Assembly (NCBI RefSeq): GCF_005889745.1
Contig: NZ_VCKZ01000008.1
Location: 1-55,148, forward strand
Direction: 5' to 3'
Origin: Actinomadura geliboluensis
GTDB lineage: Bacteria > Actinomycetota > Actinomycetes > Streptosporangiales > Streptosporangiaceae
Length of the DNA: 55,148 nucleotides
In this document: positions 1 through 8,398 of the stretch, piece after piece
Numbering within the stretch: position 1 is the first letter of the stretch
Layout of the letters: each line of letters starts with the position of its first letter
Notes under the pieces: generated by a model
Told to the model about the DNA's origin: nothing
What the model saw: only the letters and a program-made list of their open reading frames with translations
The model's database searches: none
Made by a program: the position numbers and the translations under genes

Positions 1-980
1 TCACCCTGACGCCCGTGCACCAGGCGGTCCTGGACGCCCTCGGCGACGGCGGCGCCCACTTCTTCCGCACGCTGTCCGACCGGGTGAACGCGGACGTCAC
101 CGCGGGCGACGCCGACCTCGTCACCGCCGTGTGGGACCTCGTGTGGTCCGGGCACCTCACCAACGACACGATGGCGCCGCTGCGGGCCGCGCTGGGGTCC
201 GGCCGCCCGACGCACCGGTCCCGGACGACGCGGCGCGGCCGGCCCGTGCTGCCGTCCCGGACGGGCCCGCCGACGGTCGCCGGGCGCTGGTGGCCGCTCC
301 CCGCGCGGGAGGCCACCGCGACGCTGCGCTCGCACGCCCTCGCCGAGGCGCTCCTGGAGCGGTACGGCATCGTCATCCGCGGCGCCGTCGCCGCCGAGCG
401 CACCCCCGGCGGCTTCTCCGCCGTCTACCCGGTGCTGCGCGCGTTCGAGGAGACGGGCCGCTGCCGCCGCGGCTACTTCGTGGAGGGCCTGGGCGCCGCC
501 CAGTTCGCCCTGCCGGGCGCCGTCGACCGCCTCCGCGCGCTCCGCCCGTCGTCCGCTCCCCCGGACGACATCTCCGCGCTCTGGGAGACGCCCCGCAGAC
601 CCGACGTCCGCGCCCTCGTGCTGGCCGCCGCCGACCCCGCCAACCCGTACGGGGCGGCGCTGCCGTGGCCGGGGCGCGACGACGAGGTCGCGAGCGGCCA
701 CAAGCCGGGCCGCAAGGCGGGCGCGCTGGTGGTGCTCGTCGAGGGCCGCCTCGTCCTCTACGTCGAGCGCGGCGGCCGCACCCTGCTCACCTGGGACGAC
801 GACCCGGACGTCCTGCAGCCGGCGGTGGACGCGCTGGCGCTGGCCGTCCGCGAGGGGGCCCTCGGCAAGCTGACCGTCGAGCGCGCCGACGGCGAGTCGA
901 TCAACGACTCCCCGCTGGCCGCCGCCCTGGAGTCGGCGGGCTTCCACCCGACCCCCAGGGGCCTGCGCCTGCGCACCTGA
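1..980 (+). CDS. lhr: Lhr-type DEAD/DEAH helicase, C-terminal part (5' truncated)
   Basis: This is the C-terminal ~325 residues of a large Lhr-like ATP-dependent helicase. The reading frame is open from the first base, so the gene begins outside the window. The visible part holds none of the helicase motifs. It shows the Lhr-type C-terminal region: an HTH-like stretch near the beginning (HFFRTLSDRV, LVWSGHLTNDTMAPLR), then the segment LLERYGIVIRG...GGFSAVYPVLRAFEETG and RRGYFVEGLGAAQFALPGA, which I recognise from actinobacterial Lhr proteins. Lhr proteins are 3'-5' DNA translocases linked to DNA repair. It ends in TGA at 978-980, about 50 bases before the convergent secA2 stop. I am confident of the family but not of the exact subfamily. 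Confidence 0.85.
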   Translation, partial: TLTPVHQAVLDALGDGGAHFFRTLSDRVNADVTAGDADLVTAVWDLVWSGHLTNDTMAPLRAALGSGRPTHRSRTTRRGRPVLPSRTGPPTVAGRWWPLPAREATATLRSHALAEALLERYGIVIRGAVAAERTPGGFSAVYPVLRAFEETGRCRRGYFVEGLGAAQFALPGAVDRLRALRPSSAPPDDISALWETPRRPDVRALVLAAADPANPYGAALPWPGRDDEVASGHKPGRKAGALVVLVEGRLVLYVERGGRTLLTWDDDPDVLQPAVDALALAVREGALGKLTVERADGESINDSPLAAALESAGFHPTPRGLRLRT

Positions 981-1029
981 CCCCGGATCGGCATCGCGCC
1001 CGCCCCGGCGGTCCGGGTCGCCGGCTCGG

Positions 1030-3357
1030 TCAGCGGCGGCGCTTGAACATGGCGATCAGGCCGCGGAGGGCGCGCTCGTCCATGGAGCCGAACGGGTTGT
1101 CGTGGACGAGGTAGGTCCAGGTCGCGGAGGGGCGTTTCAGGCCGGCGGCGTCGAGGTCGATGCCGTCCTCGGTGGCGGTGAGGCCCTCGAAGGCGGCGAC
1201 GGCCCGCGCGCGGGCGTCGCCGAGGAGGCGCTTGCCCGCCGGGACGGCCTCCCGGTTGAACTCCACCAGCGGGTCGAGGCCGCGGCCGAGGGAGCGCAGG
1301 TGGATGCCCTCGCGCAGGTCGGCGAGGAAGGCCAGGTGCTCGGCCCAGCAGCGGTCCAGCTGGTAGAGGACGATCTGGCGGGCGGCGGCGGCCACCGCGT
1401 CGGCGCCGGCGGTCTTGGTGAGCTCGGCGTGCTTCGCGGGCGCGGCGTCGGCCATCGCGCGGTCGGCGGCGTCGCCGTTCAGGACGGCGTCGCGTTCGGT
1501 GAGCAGCTCGCGGCGCTGCAGCCCGATGAGGTGGTTGTAGCGCCAGGTGTTGCGGTGCAGTTCGAGGTCGACGCCTTCGGCGACGCGCTGGGCGTGGCCG
1601 ACGATCCAGTGGGCGCCCTTGTCGGTGATCAGCCCGTCGTCGCCCGCCGGGGCCCTGCTCGTCTCGTCGGGGGCGTAGCGGGTGACGAGGTCGTCCTGGA
1701 GGCTGGTGAAGAAGACCGAGGCGCCGGGGTCGCCCTGCCGGCCGGCGCGGCCGCGGAGCTGGCCGTCCAGGCGGCTGCTGTGGTAGCGGCCGGTGCCGAT
1801 GACGAGCAGGCCGCCCGCCTCGGCGACCCGGTCGTGGTCGGCACCGGCCGCGTCGGCGGGCGCGGTGCCGGGCGCGGCGGACGGGCTGCCGCCGAGGCGG
1901 ATGTCGGTGCCGCGGCCCGCCATCTGGGTGGAGACGGTGATCGCGCCGTACGCGCCCGCCTCGGCGATGATCGCGGCCTCCTCGGCGTCGTTCTTGGCGT
2001 TGAGCACGACCCGGTCGAGCCCGGCGCGGGCGAGGCTGCGGGCGAGCCGCTCGGACTCGGCGACGTCGCCGGTGCCGACCAGGACCGGGCGCCCGGCGGC
2101 GTGCGCGGCGGCGATCTCCTCGACGATCGCGACCTCCTTGTCGGCGGCGGTCGCGTAGAGCCGGTCGGGCCGGTCGTCGCGGACGCAGGGCCGGTTCGGC
2201 GGGACCACCGCGATCTGCAGCCCGTAGAACTCGGTGAGCTGGCCGGACACGGCCATCGCGGTGCCGGTCATGCCGCACCGGACGGGGTAGCGGCCGATCA
2301 GCTCCTGCACGGTGATCGAGTCGAGGATCTCGCCGCTCGGGGACGCTTCGAGGGCCTCCTTCGCCTCGACCGCGGCCTGCAGGCCGTCCGGCCAGCGCTG
2401 CAGCAGCGCGACCCGGCCGCGCGACTCGCTGATCAGCTTCACGGCGCCGTCGCGGACGATGTAGTCCACGTCGCGGTGCAGCAGGACCTCGGCGTGCAGG
2501 GCGACGTTGACGGCGGTGAGGGTGCGCAGGTTCTCGGGGGCGTACAGGTCGAGGCCGAGGACGCGCTCCACCTCGCGGGTCCCGGCGGCGGTGAGCTGGA
2601 CGTTGCGCGCCTCGTCGTCGGTGGCGTAGTGCAGGCCGGGGCGCAGCCGCCGGGCGAGGTCGGCGTACCGGGGGTCGGCGGCGTCGAGGTCGGCGGCCCC
2701 GGCGAGGACGAGCGGCACCATGGCCTCGTCCACGAGCACCGAGTCGGCCTCGTCGATCAGCGCGACGGACGGCGCGGGCAGCACGGCGTCGCCGGCGTCG
2801 GTGACGAGCCGGTCCCGGAGGAGGTCGAACCCGACCTCGCTGACCGGTGCGTACGTCACGTCGGCCCGGTAGGCGGCCCGGCGCTCGTCCGGCGTGGACG
2901 ACTGGCCGACCCAGGCGACCGTCACGCCCAGCATCGCGTAGAGCGGGCCCATCCACTCGGCGTCGCGGCGGGCCAGGTAGTCGTTGACCGACATCGCGTG
3001 GACCCGGCGGCCGCGCAGCGCGTACCCGGCGGCGGCGAGGGCCCCGGACAGGGTCTTGCCCTCGCCGGTGGCCATCTCGGCGACGTGCCCGGACAGCAGC
3101 GCGAGCGTCCCGATCAGCTGGACGTCGTACGGGCGCTCCCCGAGCGTCCGGCGGGCGGCCTCCCGGCCGAGGGCGCACAGCTCCGCGAGGTCCTCCTTCT
3201 CGCGGAGGGCGGCCGCGGCCGCGGTCAGCTCGCTGTCGGACAGCTCCCGGACCCGCGCCTCGCGGGCGCCCGCCTGCTCCACCAGGGCGCGGAAGGGCGC
3301 CAGGTCGACGCTGCCGGGCTTCTGGACGAGCCGCCGCAGCCGGTCACGCAGCGCCAC
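1030..3357 (-). CDS. secA2: Accessory preprotein translocase ATPase SecA2
   Basis: A 775-residue SecA homologue: the ATPase motor that pushes preproteins through SecYEG. Visible features are Walker A ATGEGKT (residues 96-102), the DEAD box (201-204) in LIDEADSVLVDEA, and the late helicase motif GQLRGRAGRQGDPGASVFF. It is shorter than housekeeping SecA (about 900-950 aa). It ends in FKRRR without the C-terminal cysteine-rich zinc-binding tail, as expected for the second SecA of actinobacteria, which exports a restricted set of proteins. The start is GTG at 3357. No accessory Sec partner or obvious substrate gene is next to it. It converges on the Lhr gene. I infer SecA2 rather than SecA1 from length and the missing tail. 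Confidence 0.9.
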   Translation of the reverse strand: MALRDRLRRLVQKPGSVDLAPFRALVEQAGAREARVRELSDSELTAAAAALREKEDLAELCALGREAARRTLGERPYDVQLIGTLALLSGHVAEMATGEGKTLSGALAAAGYALRGRRVHAMSVNDYLARRDAEWMGPLYAMLGVTVAWVGQSSTPDERRAAYRADVTYAPVSEVGFDLLRDRLVTDAGDAVLPAPSVALIDEADSVLVDEAMVPLVLAGAADLDAADPRYADLARRLRPGLHYATDDEARNVQLTAAGTREVERVLGLDLYAPENLRTLTAVNVALHAEVLLHRDVDYIVRDGAVKLISESRGRVALLQRWPDGLQAAVEAKEALEASPSGEILDSITVQELIGRYPVRCGMTGTAMAVSGQLTEFYGLQIAVVPPNRPCVRDDRPDRLYATAADKEVAIVEEIAAAHAAGRPVLVGTGDVAESERLARSLARAGLDRVVLNAKNDAEEAAIIAEAGAYGAITVSTQMAGRGTDIRLGGSPSAAPGTAPADAAGADHDRVAEAGGLLVIGTGRYHSSRLDGQLRGRAGRQGDPGASVFFTSLQDDLVTRYAPDETSRAPAGDDGLITDKGAHWIVGHAQRVAEGVDLELHRNTWRYNHLIGLQRRELLTERDAVLNGDAADRAMADAAPAKHAELTKTAGADAVAAAARQIVLYQLDRCWAEHLAFLADLREGIHLRSLGRGLDPLVEFNREAVPAGKRLLGDARARAVAAFEGLTATEDGIDLDAAGLKRPSATWTYLVHDNPFGSMDERALRGLIAMFKRRR

Positions 3358-3591
3358 GGCGGGCCCCTGGTTCTTCGCTCACGGTTCCCCCAACGGCGGG
3401 TACGGGACGGTCGTTCCCCTCCATGATCCCAGGGGAACCCCGCCCGCGGACCAGGGTGATCTCCACTGTTGGTCTGACCTCGAATTCATTCCTCGGACGG
3501 ATCCCGCGGCCCCCTCTCCTTTGAGAGCATGAGGGCATCACGGGGTTTGCGGTGGCCGAGGGGAAGCGCCACCGCGGAACGGGGTTTCGCC
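3358..3591. other. secA2 / small-ORF intergenic region with two hairpins
   Basis: No gene is seen here. The region must hold the secA2 promoter (minus) and that of the small ORF (plus). Two inverted repeats are visible: an 8-bp stem GTTCCCCT/AGGGGAAC (3413-3420 with 3431-3438) and an 8-bp stem GCGGTGGC/GCCACCGC (3549-3556 with 3568-3575) in the leader of the small ORF. The string ACGGGGTTT also occurs twice, near 3540 and 3579. The roles of these elements are unknown. Confidence 0.4.
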
Positions 3592-3726
3592 ATGACACCT
3601 ACGGCTCGGAAGGCCGCCGCGCTCCGGCGCAAGAGACAGATCATCAGCCAGACCGTCATCGACCGCGCGCTGAACGACCCGCGGCGCCACAAGGAGGCCG
3701 CCGTCGCGGCGGCGGCCGCCAAGTAG
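3592..3726 (+). CDS. Tiny basic protein, 44 aa, unrecognised
   Basis: A short ORF starting at ATG 3592. It begins MTPTARKAAALRRKRQIIS and ends in an alanine run. It is lysine/arginine-rich and predicted helical, with no signal peptide and no membrane segment. The frame stays open further upstream (to 3529), but the internal ATG is preferred because it begins the compact, coherent basic sequence. It sits alone between secA2 and a very strong terminator that begins 14 bases after its stop, which favours it being a real transcription unit. I do not recognise the family. Charge and size would fit nucleic-acid or ribosome binding, but that is only a guess. Confidence 0.5.
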   Translation: MTPTARKAAALRRKRQIISQTVIDRALNDPRRHKEAAVAAAAAK

Positions 3727-3740
3727 GCCCCGAACAGGCC

Positions 3741-3786
3741 GTAACGCGAAGTGCCCCCGCCGGAAGGCGGGGGCACTTCGCGTTAC
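3741..3786. terminator. Perfect 21-bp bidirectional terminator hairpin
   Basis: A perfect inverted repeat: left arm 3741-3761, GGAA loop 3762-3765, right arm 3766-3786. It lies between the convergent small ORF (plus) and the ROK gene (minus). The outer, AT-richer part of the stem (GTAACGCGAA / TTCGCGTTAC) can act as the A- or T-containing flank in either direction. Immediately after it, CACTTCGCGTT is partly repeated. Confidence 0.85.
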
Positions 3787-3814
3787 GCACTTCGCGTTTC
3801 ACCGGAGCGCGCCG

Positions 3815-5041
3815 CTAGGACGCGCCGTCCGCCGAGAACACGTCGTCGCGGGCCTGCTGCAGCGCCGCGTACAGGGCGCCGCGCAGCACGGGGTTGCCCT
3901 CGACCTCGGTGACGGCGACCTCGGGGCGGGTCGGGCTGATCCGGCCGACGATCCGCTCGATGCGGGTGGCGAGGGGCCGCCCGCCGGCCCGGCCGAGGCT
4001 GCCCGACAGCACGACGAGCCCCGGGTCCAGCACGATGTTGACCGAGGTGACGCCGTAGGAGATTCGGTTGGCGAGCGCGTCCAGGAACGCGCCGCCGAGC
4101 GCCTCGTCGGCGGCGGCCGCGCTGACGCAGTCGAACGCGGTGGCCTCGGTGATCCCGTGCTCGTGGGCGAGGGCGCGGACCGCGTCCGCGCCGACCAGCG
4201 CGCCGTAGCCGCCGGCGAGCGTGGGGATGCCCCAGGTCGTCGACTCGGTGACGCCCTGCTCGTCGCGCGGGCCGCGGCGGGCGGCGCCGAGCGGCAGCGG
4301 CGCGCCGGGCACCGGCAGGTAGCCGATCTCCCCGGCGCCGCCCCACCGGCCGCGGTGCAGCCGGCCGCCGAGCATGACCGACAGGCCCATGCCGCGGTCG
4401 AACCACATCAGCGCGAAGTCGTCGGCGTCCCGCGCCGAGCCGTAGGCCCGCTCGGCGATCGCGGCGAGGTTGACGTCGTTCTCTATGGTCACCGGCCGGC
4501 GCAGGTCGGTCTTCAGCGCGGCGAGGACGCCCTCGTGCCAGGACGGCAGGTCGAAGGAGAACTGGACGTCGCCGGAGCGGGGGTCGACGACGCCGGGCGT
4601 CCCGATGACGAAGGCGCTCAGCTTCGACACCGCGACCTTGGCGGAGCGGCACGCCTTGACGACGGCGTTGTGCACGACCTTCACCGGCTCGTCGGCGCCG
4701 TTCGGGTCGACGGTCACCTGGGCGGTGAGCTGCCCGGTGATGTCGGCGACGCCGGCGGTGACGCCGTCCGGCCCCACTTCCAGCCCGGCGACGTAGGCGC
4801 TGGACGGGACGACGGCGTACAGGGCGGCGTTGGGCCCGCGCCCTCCGGCCTGCTCACCGACGACCGAGACCAGCCCGCGCTCCTCCAGTCTCGACAACAG
4901 CTGGGATGCGGTTACCTTCGATAGCCCGGTGTGCTCGCCGATCTGCGCACGGGTCAGCGGGCCCTGCTCGACGAGCAGGTCCAGCGCCGCGCGGTCGTTG
5001 AGCTCACGCAGCAGCCTCGGCGTTCCCGGGCGTCTGGCCAT
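3815..5041 (-). CDS. ROK-family transcriptional regulator
   Basis: A 408-residue ROK-family repressor. The N-terminal winged HTH (LTRAQIGEHTGLSKVTASQL, about residues 29-48, followed by LEERGLV) is followed by the ROK sugar-kinase-like fold: GLEVGPDGVTAGVADITGQL, VIGTPGVVDP, WGGAGEIGYLPV. The zinc motif normal in ROK kinases (CxCGxxGCxE) is absent after GEIGY, so catalytic kinase activity is unlikely and a purely regulatory role is expected. It starts at ATG 5041 and is divergent from the sugar ABC operon that begins at 5295. Divergence from a das-like chitobiose/GlcNAc operon suggests that it controls those genes. In streptomycetes the neighbour there is the GntR protein DasR, so this pairing is different. 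The ligand is unknown. Confidence 0.9.
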   Translation of the reverse strand: MARRPGTPRLLRELNDRAALDLLVEQGPLTRAQIGEHTGLSKVTASQLLSRLEERGLVSVVGEQAGGRGPNAALYAVVPSSAYVAGLEVGPDGVTAGVADITGQLTAQVTVDPNGADEPVKVVHNAVVKACRSAKVAVSKLSAFVIGTPGVVDPRSGDVQFSFDLPSWHEGVLAALKTDLRRPVTIENDVNLAAIAERAYGSARDADDFALMWFDRGMGLSVMLGGRLHRGRWGGAGEIGYLPVPGAPLPLGAARRGPRDEQGVTESTTWGIPTLAGGYGALVGADAVRALAHEHGITEATAFDCVSAAAADEALGGAFLDALANRISYGVTSVNIVLDPGLVVLSGSLGRAGGRPLATRIERIVGRISPTRPEVAVTEVEGNPVLRGALYAALQQARDDVFSADGAS

Positions 5042-5066
5042 GCCGGCCCCCTCGATGTCTCAATCC

Positions 5067-5105
5067 GCTAACGAGCAGTTTTGTTTAGGAAAGTTTCTTG
5101 TTAGT
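5067..5105. promoter_or_regulatory. AT-rich candidate ROK operator
   Basis: An island of low GC in the ROK/binding-protein divergent gap. GCTAAC at 5067-5072 pairs with GTTAG at 5100-5104. Inside lies TTAGGAAAGTTTCTTGTTAG (5085-5104), with the GAAAGTTTC near-palindrome at its core. Symmetric A/T-rich sites of the form TTAGGAAA/TTTCCTAA are, from memory, characteristic of actinobacterial ROK operators. Placement just upstream of the ROK ATG (5041) fits autoregulation and control of the divergent operon. This is inference from pattern only. Confidence 0.5.
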
Positions 5106-5215
5106 TTACGCCCAAGCGCCGACCGGTCCGGTACCCCGGACCGGGGGCGCGCGCAGTGCGCGGACTGGCGAGCAGGGCGCCCGCGAGCGATGCGAACGCG
5201 AGGTGGGCATGGCCA

Positions 5216-5231
5216 GGACCCTAAAGGGTCC
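5216..5231. promoter_or_regulatory. 16-bp palindrome in the ABC-operon leader
   Basis: GGACCCTAAAGGGTCC has perfect 7-bp arms with an AA centre. It lies 63 bases before the GTG of the binding-protein gene. It could be a second operator or a small leader hairpin between promoter and ribosome-binding site. I do not recognise the motif. Confidence 0.5.
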
Positions 5232-5294
5232 GGGCCGTCTCCCTCGCACGCAGGCCATAAGGCCGCGCGAGGCGATGCCGGAAAGGAACCCCCA

Positions 5295-6566
5295 GTGAAG
5301 TACATCAAGGTTGCGGCCGCGGCGGCCGCGATCGCCCTGGCCGCCACGGCCTGCGGCGGCGACGGCGACAAGAAGGACGAGGCCGGCGCGGGCAAGGACC
5401 CGGCGCAGCTCAAGGTCTGGATGATGGGCGAGGGCACGCCCGAGCAGACCAAGTTCCTCGACACGGTCGAGACCGAGTTCAAGCAGAAGCACCCGAACAC
5501 CGACGTCCAGATCAAGTACGTCCCCTGGCCGCAGGTCGCCACCACCTTCCAGAAGGCGGCGGCGGGCGGTGAGGGCCCGGACGTCACCGAGCTCGGCAAC
5601 ACCGACGTCCAGTCCCACATCGAGCAGGGCAGCCTGGCCGAGGTCACCGACGAGTTCAACGGCTGGGCCGACGGCAAGACCCTGAACAAGACGGCGCTCG
5701 AGAACGACACCTCGAACGGCAAGATCTACGCGGTGCCGTGGTACGGCGGCGTCCGCGGCGTCTGGTACCGCACCGACTGGTTCCAGGAGCTCGGCATCCA
5801 GCCGCCGAAGAGCTGGGCCGACCTGACCGCGGCGGCCAAGAAGGTGCAGGACTCCAAGAAGGTGCCCGGCATCGGCATCCCGAGCGACCAGACCAACGCC
5901 CTGCTGAGCTTCATCTGGGGCAACAACGGCGAGGTCGCGGTCAAGGAGGGGAGCGCCTGGAAGGGCCAGCTCGACCAGCCCGCGGCGGTCGAGGCGGCCA
6001 CGTTCTACGCCGGCCTCGTCGCCACCGAGAAGGTCGCGCCCGAGAAGTACATCGGCAAGAACGAGCTGGAGGGCCCGCAGCGCGACTTCGCGCTCGGCAA
6101 GCTCGGCATGTACATCGACGGCAGCTGGGCGCTCAAGGAGATGAAGAAGATCTCCGAGAAGGACGCCGACAAGTGGGGCGTCTTCCCCATCCCGAGCAAG
6201 GCCGGCGGCAACGCCCCGGTCATGGCGGGCGGCTCCGACGTCGCCGTCTGGAAGGACAGCAAGGCCAAGAAGGCGGCGTTCGACTACATCACCGTCCTGA
6301 ACAACGCCAAGAACGCCAAGGCGTGGGCCGACTACAGCGGCTTCTCGTCCATGCGGTCGGACGTGAAGTTCTCCGACCCCAAGCTGGAGGTCTTCACCGA
6401 CATCGCCGGCAACACCAAGTTCCCGCCGATCGGCGCCGGCTGGGCCGAGTTCGAGCAGGCCAAGAAGGTGCTGCCGAACACGGTCAAGGCGATCATGCAG
6501 GGCAAGAACGCCGACGAGGAGATGAAGAAGGCGAACGAGCAGGCCAACACGCTGCTGAACCCGTAG
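5295..6566 (+). CDS. Extracellular sugar-binding lipoprotein of ABC transporter (DasA-like)
   Basis: A 423-residue family 1 extracellular solute-binding protein. The signal peptide (MKYIKVAAAAAAIALA) ends in a lipobox with Cys after ATA (ACGGDG), so it is a membrane-anchored lipoprotein. The mature part has the typical start LKVWMMGEGTPEQTKFLDTV, then GPDVTELGNTDVQSHIEQGSL and a C-terminal region GGSDVAVWKDSKAKKAAFDY. The GTG start at 5295 is chosen because GAAAGGAA sits 6-7 bases upstream and a signal peptide follows directly. It is the first gene of an operon with two permeases and a GH3 hexosaminidase, which suggests a chitobiose or amino-sugar oligosaccharide ligand as in DasA/NgcE. No ATPase gene is present, so a shared MsiK-type ATPase elsewhere is likely. 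Confidence 0.9.
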   Translation: MKYIKVAAAAAAIALAATACGGDGDKKDEAGAGKDPAQLKVWMMGEGTPEQTKFLDTVETEFKQKHPNTDVQIKYVPWPQVATTFQKAAAGGEGPDVTELGNTDVQSHIEQGSLAEVTDEFNGWADGKTLNKTALENDTSNGKIYAVPWYGGVRGVWYRTDWFQELGIQPPKSWADLTAAAKKVQDSKKVPGIGIPSDQTNALLSFIWGNNGEVAVKEGSAWKGQLDQPAAVEAATFYAGLVATEKVAPEKYIGKNELEGPQRDFALGKLGMYIDGSWALKEMKKISEKDADKWGVFPIPSKAGGNAPVMAGGSDVAVWKDSKAKKAAFDYITVLNNAKNAKAWADYSGFSSMRSDVKFSDPKLEVFTDIAGNTKFPPIGAGWAEFEQAKKVLPNTVKAIMQGKNADEEMKKANEQANTLLNP

Positions 6567-6587
6567 TCCAGGCTGATCGGAACGTCC

Positions 6588-7559
6588 ATGCTCGACACCG
6601 CCCCCGCGGTGGGCAGAGCGCCCGGCCGGAGGTCCTCCGGCCGGGCGCGGCCCCGCCGCCGGCCCCGCCTCGGGCCCTACCTGCTGATCGCGCCGACCGT
6701 GCTCGTGATCGCCGTCCTGATGTTCTGGCCGATGATCCAGATCGGGGTCATGTCGTTCCAGAAGGTCGGCAACCGCCAGCTGCGCGGCGAACCGGCCGAG
6801 CAGGTGGGGACCGAGAACTTCGACAAGATCCTCAATGACCCGTTCTTCTGGCAGACCCTCCGGCACACGGTGCTGTTCGCCGTCGTCGCGGTGAGCCTGA
6901 CGCTCCTCGTCGGGACGCTCGTGGGCCTGCTGCTCAACAAGCTCGGCAAGAAGATGTCGGGCTTCGTCGCCGGCGGCGTCATGGTCGCGTGGGCGACCCC
7001 GCCGGTCACCGCCGCGATCATCTTCAGCTGGCTGTTCGGCACCACCGGCGGCCTGGTCAACTGGTGCCTGGACCTGCTGCCGGACTTCCTGGTCGGCGGC
7101 GGCTGGGCCGACCACAACTGGTTCGCCACCCCGCTGTCCACCTACACCGTGCTGACCGTCTGCGTCGTGTGGCAGGCGTGCCCGTTCGTCGCCGTGTCCG
7201 TCCTGGCCGGGCTGAAGAGCGTGCCCGGCGAGCTGTACGAGGCGGCGCGGGTGGACGGCTCCGGCCCGTGGCGGACGTTCTGGAGCATCACCTACCCGAT
7301 GCTCAAGCCCATCTTCATGGTGCTGCTCGTCATGTCGATCATCTGGGACTTCAAGGTCTTCACCCAGCTGTTCATCATGTCCGGGCTGGCGAACCGGGAC
7401 GCGTTCAACCTGTCGCTCTACGCCTACTCCGAGGCGTTCGGGTCGCTGAATCCGAAGCTCGGCATGGGCTCGGCGATCGCGCTCGTGCTCACGTTCATCC
7501 TGCTCATCGTCACCGCCCTGTACGTGCGGGTCATGGTCCGACAGGGAGAGACGCGATGA
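6588..7559 (+). CDS. Sugar ABC transporter permease, MalF type (DasB-like)
   Basis: A 323-residue inner-membrane permease. A basic Arg/Pro-rich cytoplasmic N-terminus (about 30 residues) precedes six membrane segments; the first is YLLIAPTVLVIAVLMFWPMI. The permease EAA loop is visible as LYEAARVDGSGPWRTFWSITYPML (EAAxxDGA-type, contacts the ATPase). It starts at ATG 6588, 21 bases after the binding-protein stop, and its final codons overlap the next permease start (ATGA at 7556-7559), so the two permeases are translationally coupled. It carries the sugar delivered by the upstream lipoprotein. Confidence 0.93.
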   Translation: MLDTAPAVGRAPGRRSSGRARPRRRPRLGPYLLIAPTVLVIAVLMFWPMIQIGVMSFQKVGNRQLRGEPAEQVGTENFDKILNDPFFWQTLRHTVLFAVVAVSLTLLVGTLVGLLLNKLGKKMSGFVAGGVMVAWATPPVTAAIIFSWLFGTTGGLVNWCLDLLPDFLVGGGWADHNWFATPLSTYTVLTVCVVWQACPFVAVSVLAGLKSVPGELYEAARVDGSGPWRTFWSITYPMLKPIFMVLLVMSIIWDFKVFTQLFIMSGLANRDAFNLSLYAYSEAFGSLNPKLGMGSAIALVLTFILLIVTALYVRVMVRQGETR

Positions 7560-8398
7560 AGCCCTCGCTGCCGCGCAGGATCCTGCTGAACGGGACGGGG
7601 ATCCTCGTCTTCCTCATCGCGGTGTTCCCGGTCTTCTGGATGGCGTCCACCGCGTTCAAGCCGAACACCGAGATCTTCAGCACGACGCCGAAGCCGCTCC
7701 CCGCCCATCCGACGCTGGACCACTTCGACCTGGTGCTGAACGGCGGCATCGCCGAGGTCTCCTTCTGGGAGTACTTCCGCAACAGCGCGGTGCTCGCCCT
7801 CATCACCGTCCTCGCGTCCGGGCTGCTCGCGCTGATGGCGGCCACCGCCGTCGCCCGGTTCCGCTTCCGGTTCCGGACGACCTTCCTGGTCATGCTGCTG
7901 GTGGTGCAGATGGTGCCGCTGGAGGCGCTGGTCATCCCGCTGTTCCTCGACCTGAAGCAGCTCGACCTGCTCAACAGCCTCGGCGGGCTCGCGCTCGTCT
8001 ACATCGGCTTCGCCGTGCCGTTCGCCATCTGGATGCTGCGCGGCTTCGTCGCCGCGGTGCCGCGCGAGCTGGAGGAGGCCGCCGAGATCGACGGCGCCGG
8101 CCCGGTCCGGACCTTCTTCACGGTCCTGCTCCCGCTGGTCGCGCCCGGACTCGTCGCGACCAGCATCTTCTCGTTCATCACCGCCTGGAACGAGTTCATC
8201 TTCGCCTACACGTTCCTGGAAGACCAGGACAAGTACACCCTGCCGATCATGCTGCAGTTCTTCTTCGGCCGCAGCGGCAACGCCTGGGGGCCCATCATGG
8301 CAGCGTCCACGCTGCTCACCATTCCCGTCATCGCCTTCTTCCTGCTCGTCCAGCGCCGCATGGTGTCCGGCCTCACCGCCGGGGCGGTGAAGGGGTGA
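7556..8398 (+). CDS. Sugar ABC transporter permease, MalG type (DasC-like)
   Basis: A 280-residue second permease subunit. It begins MKPSLPRRILLNGTGILVFL and has six predicted membrane segments. The EAA loop is ELEEAAEIDGAGPVRTFFTV, and there is the typical C-terminal stretch FITAWNEFIFAYTF. The ATG at 7556 overlaps the stop of the upstream permease. Its own end overlaps the GTG of the GH3 gene (GTGA at 8395-8398), so all three are coupled. A longer frame upstream is only the shadow of the previous permease. Together the two permeases form the channel of the importer. Confidence 0.93.
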   Translation: MKPSLPRRILLNGTGILVFLIAVFPVFWMASTAFKPNTEIFSTTPKPLPAHPTLDHFDLVLNGGIAEVSFWEYFRNSAVLALITVLASGLLALMAATAVARFRFRFRTTFLVMLLVVQMVPLEALVIPLFLDLKQLDLLNSLGGLALVYIGFAVPFAIWMLRGFVAAVPRELEEAAEIDGAGPVRTFFTVLLPLVAPGLVATSIFSFITAWNEFIFAYTFLEDQDKYTLPIMLQFFFGRSGNAWGPIMAASTLLTIPVIAFFLLVQRRMVSGLTAGAVKG

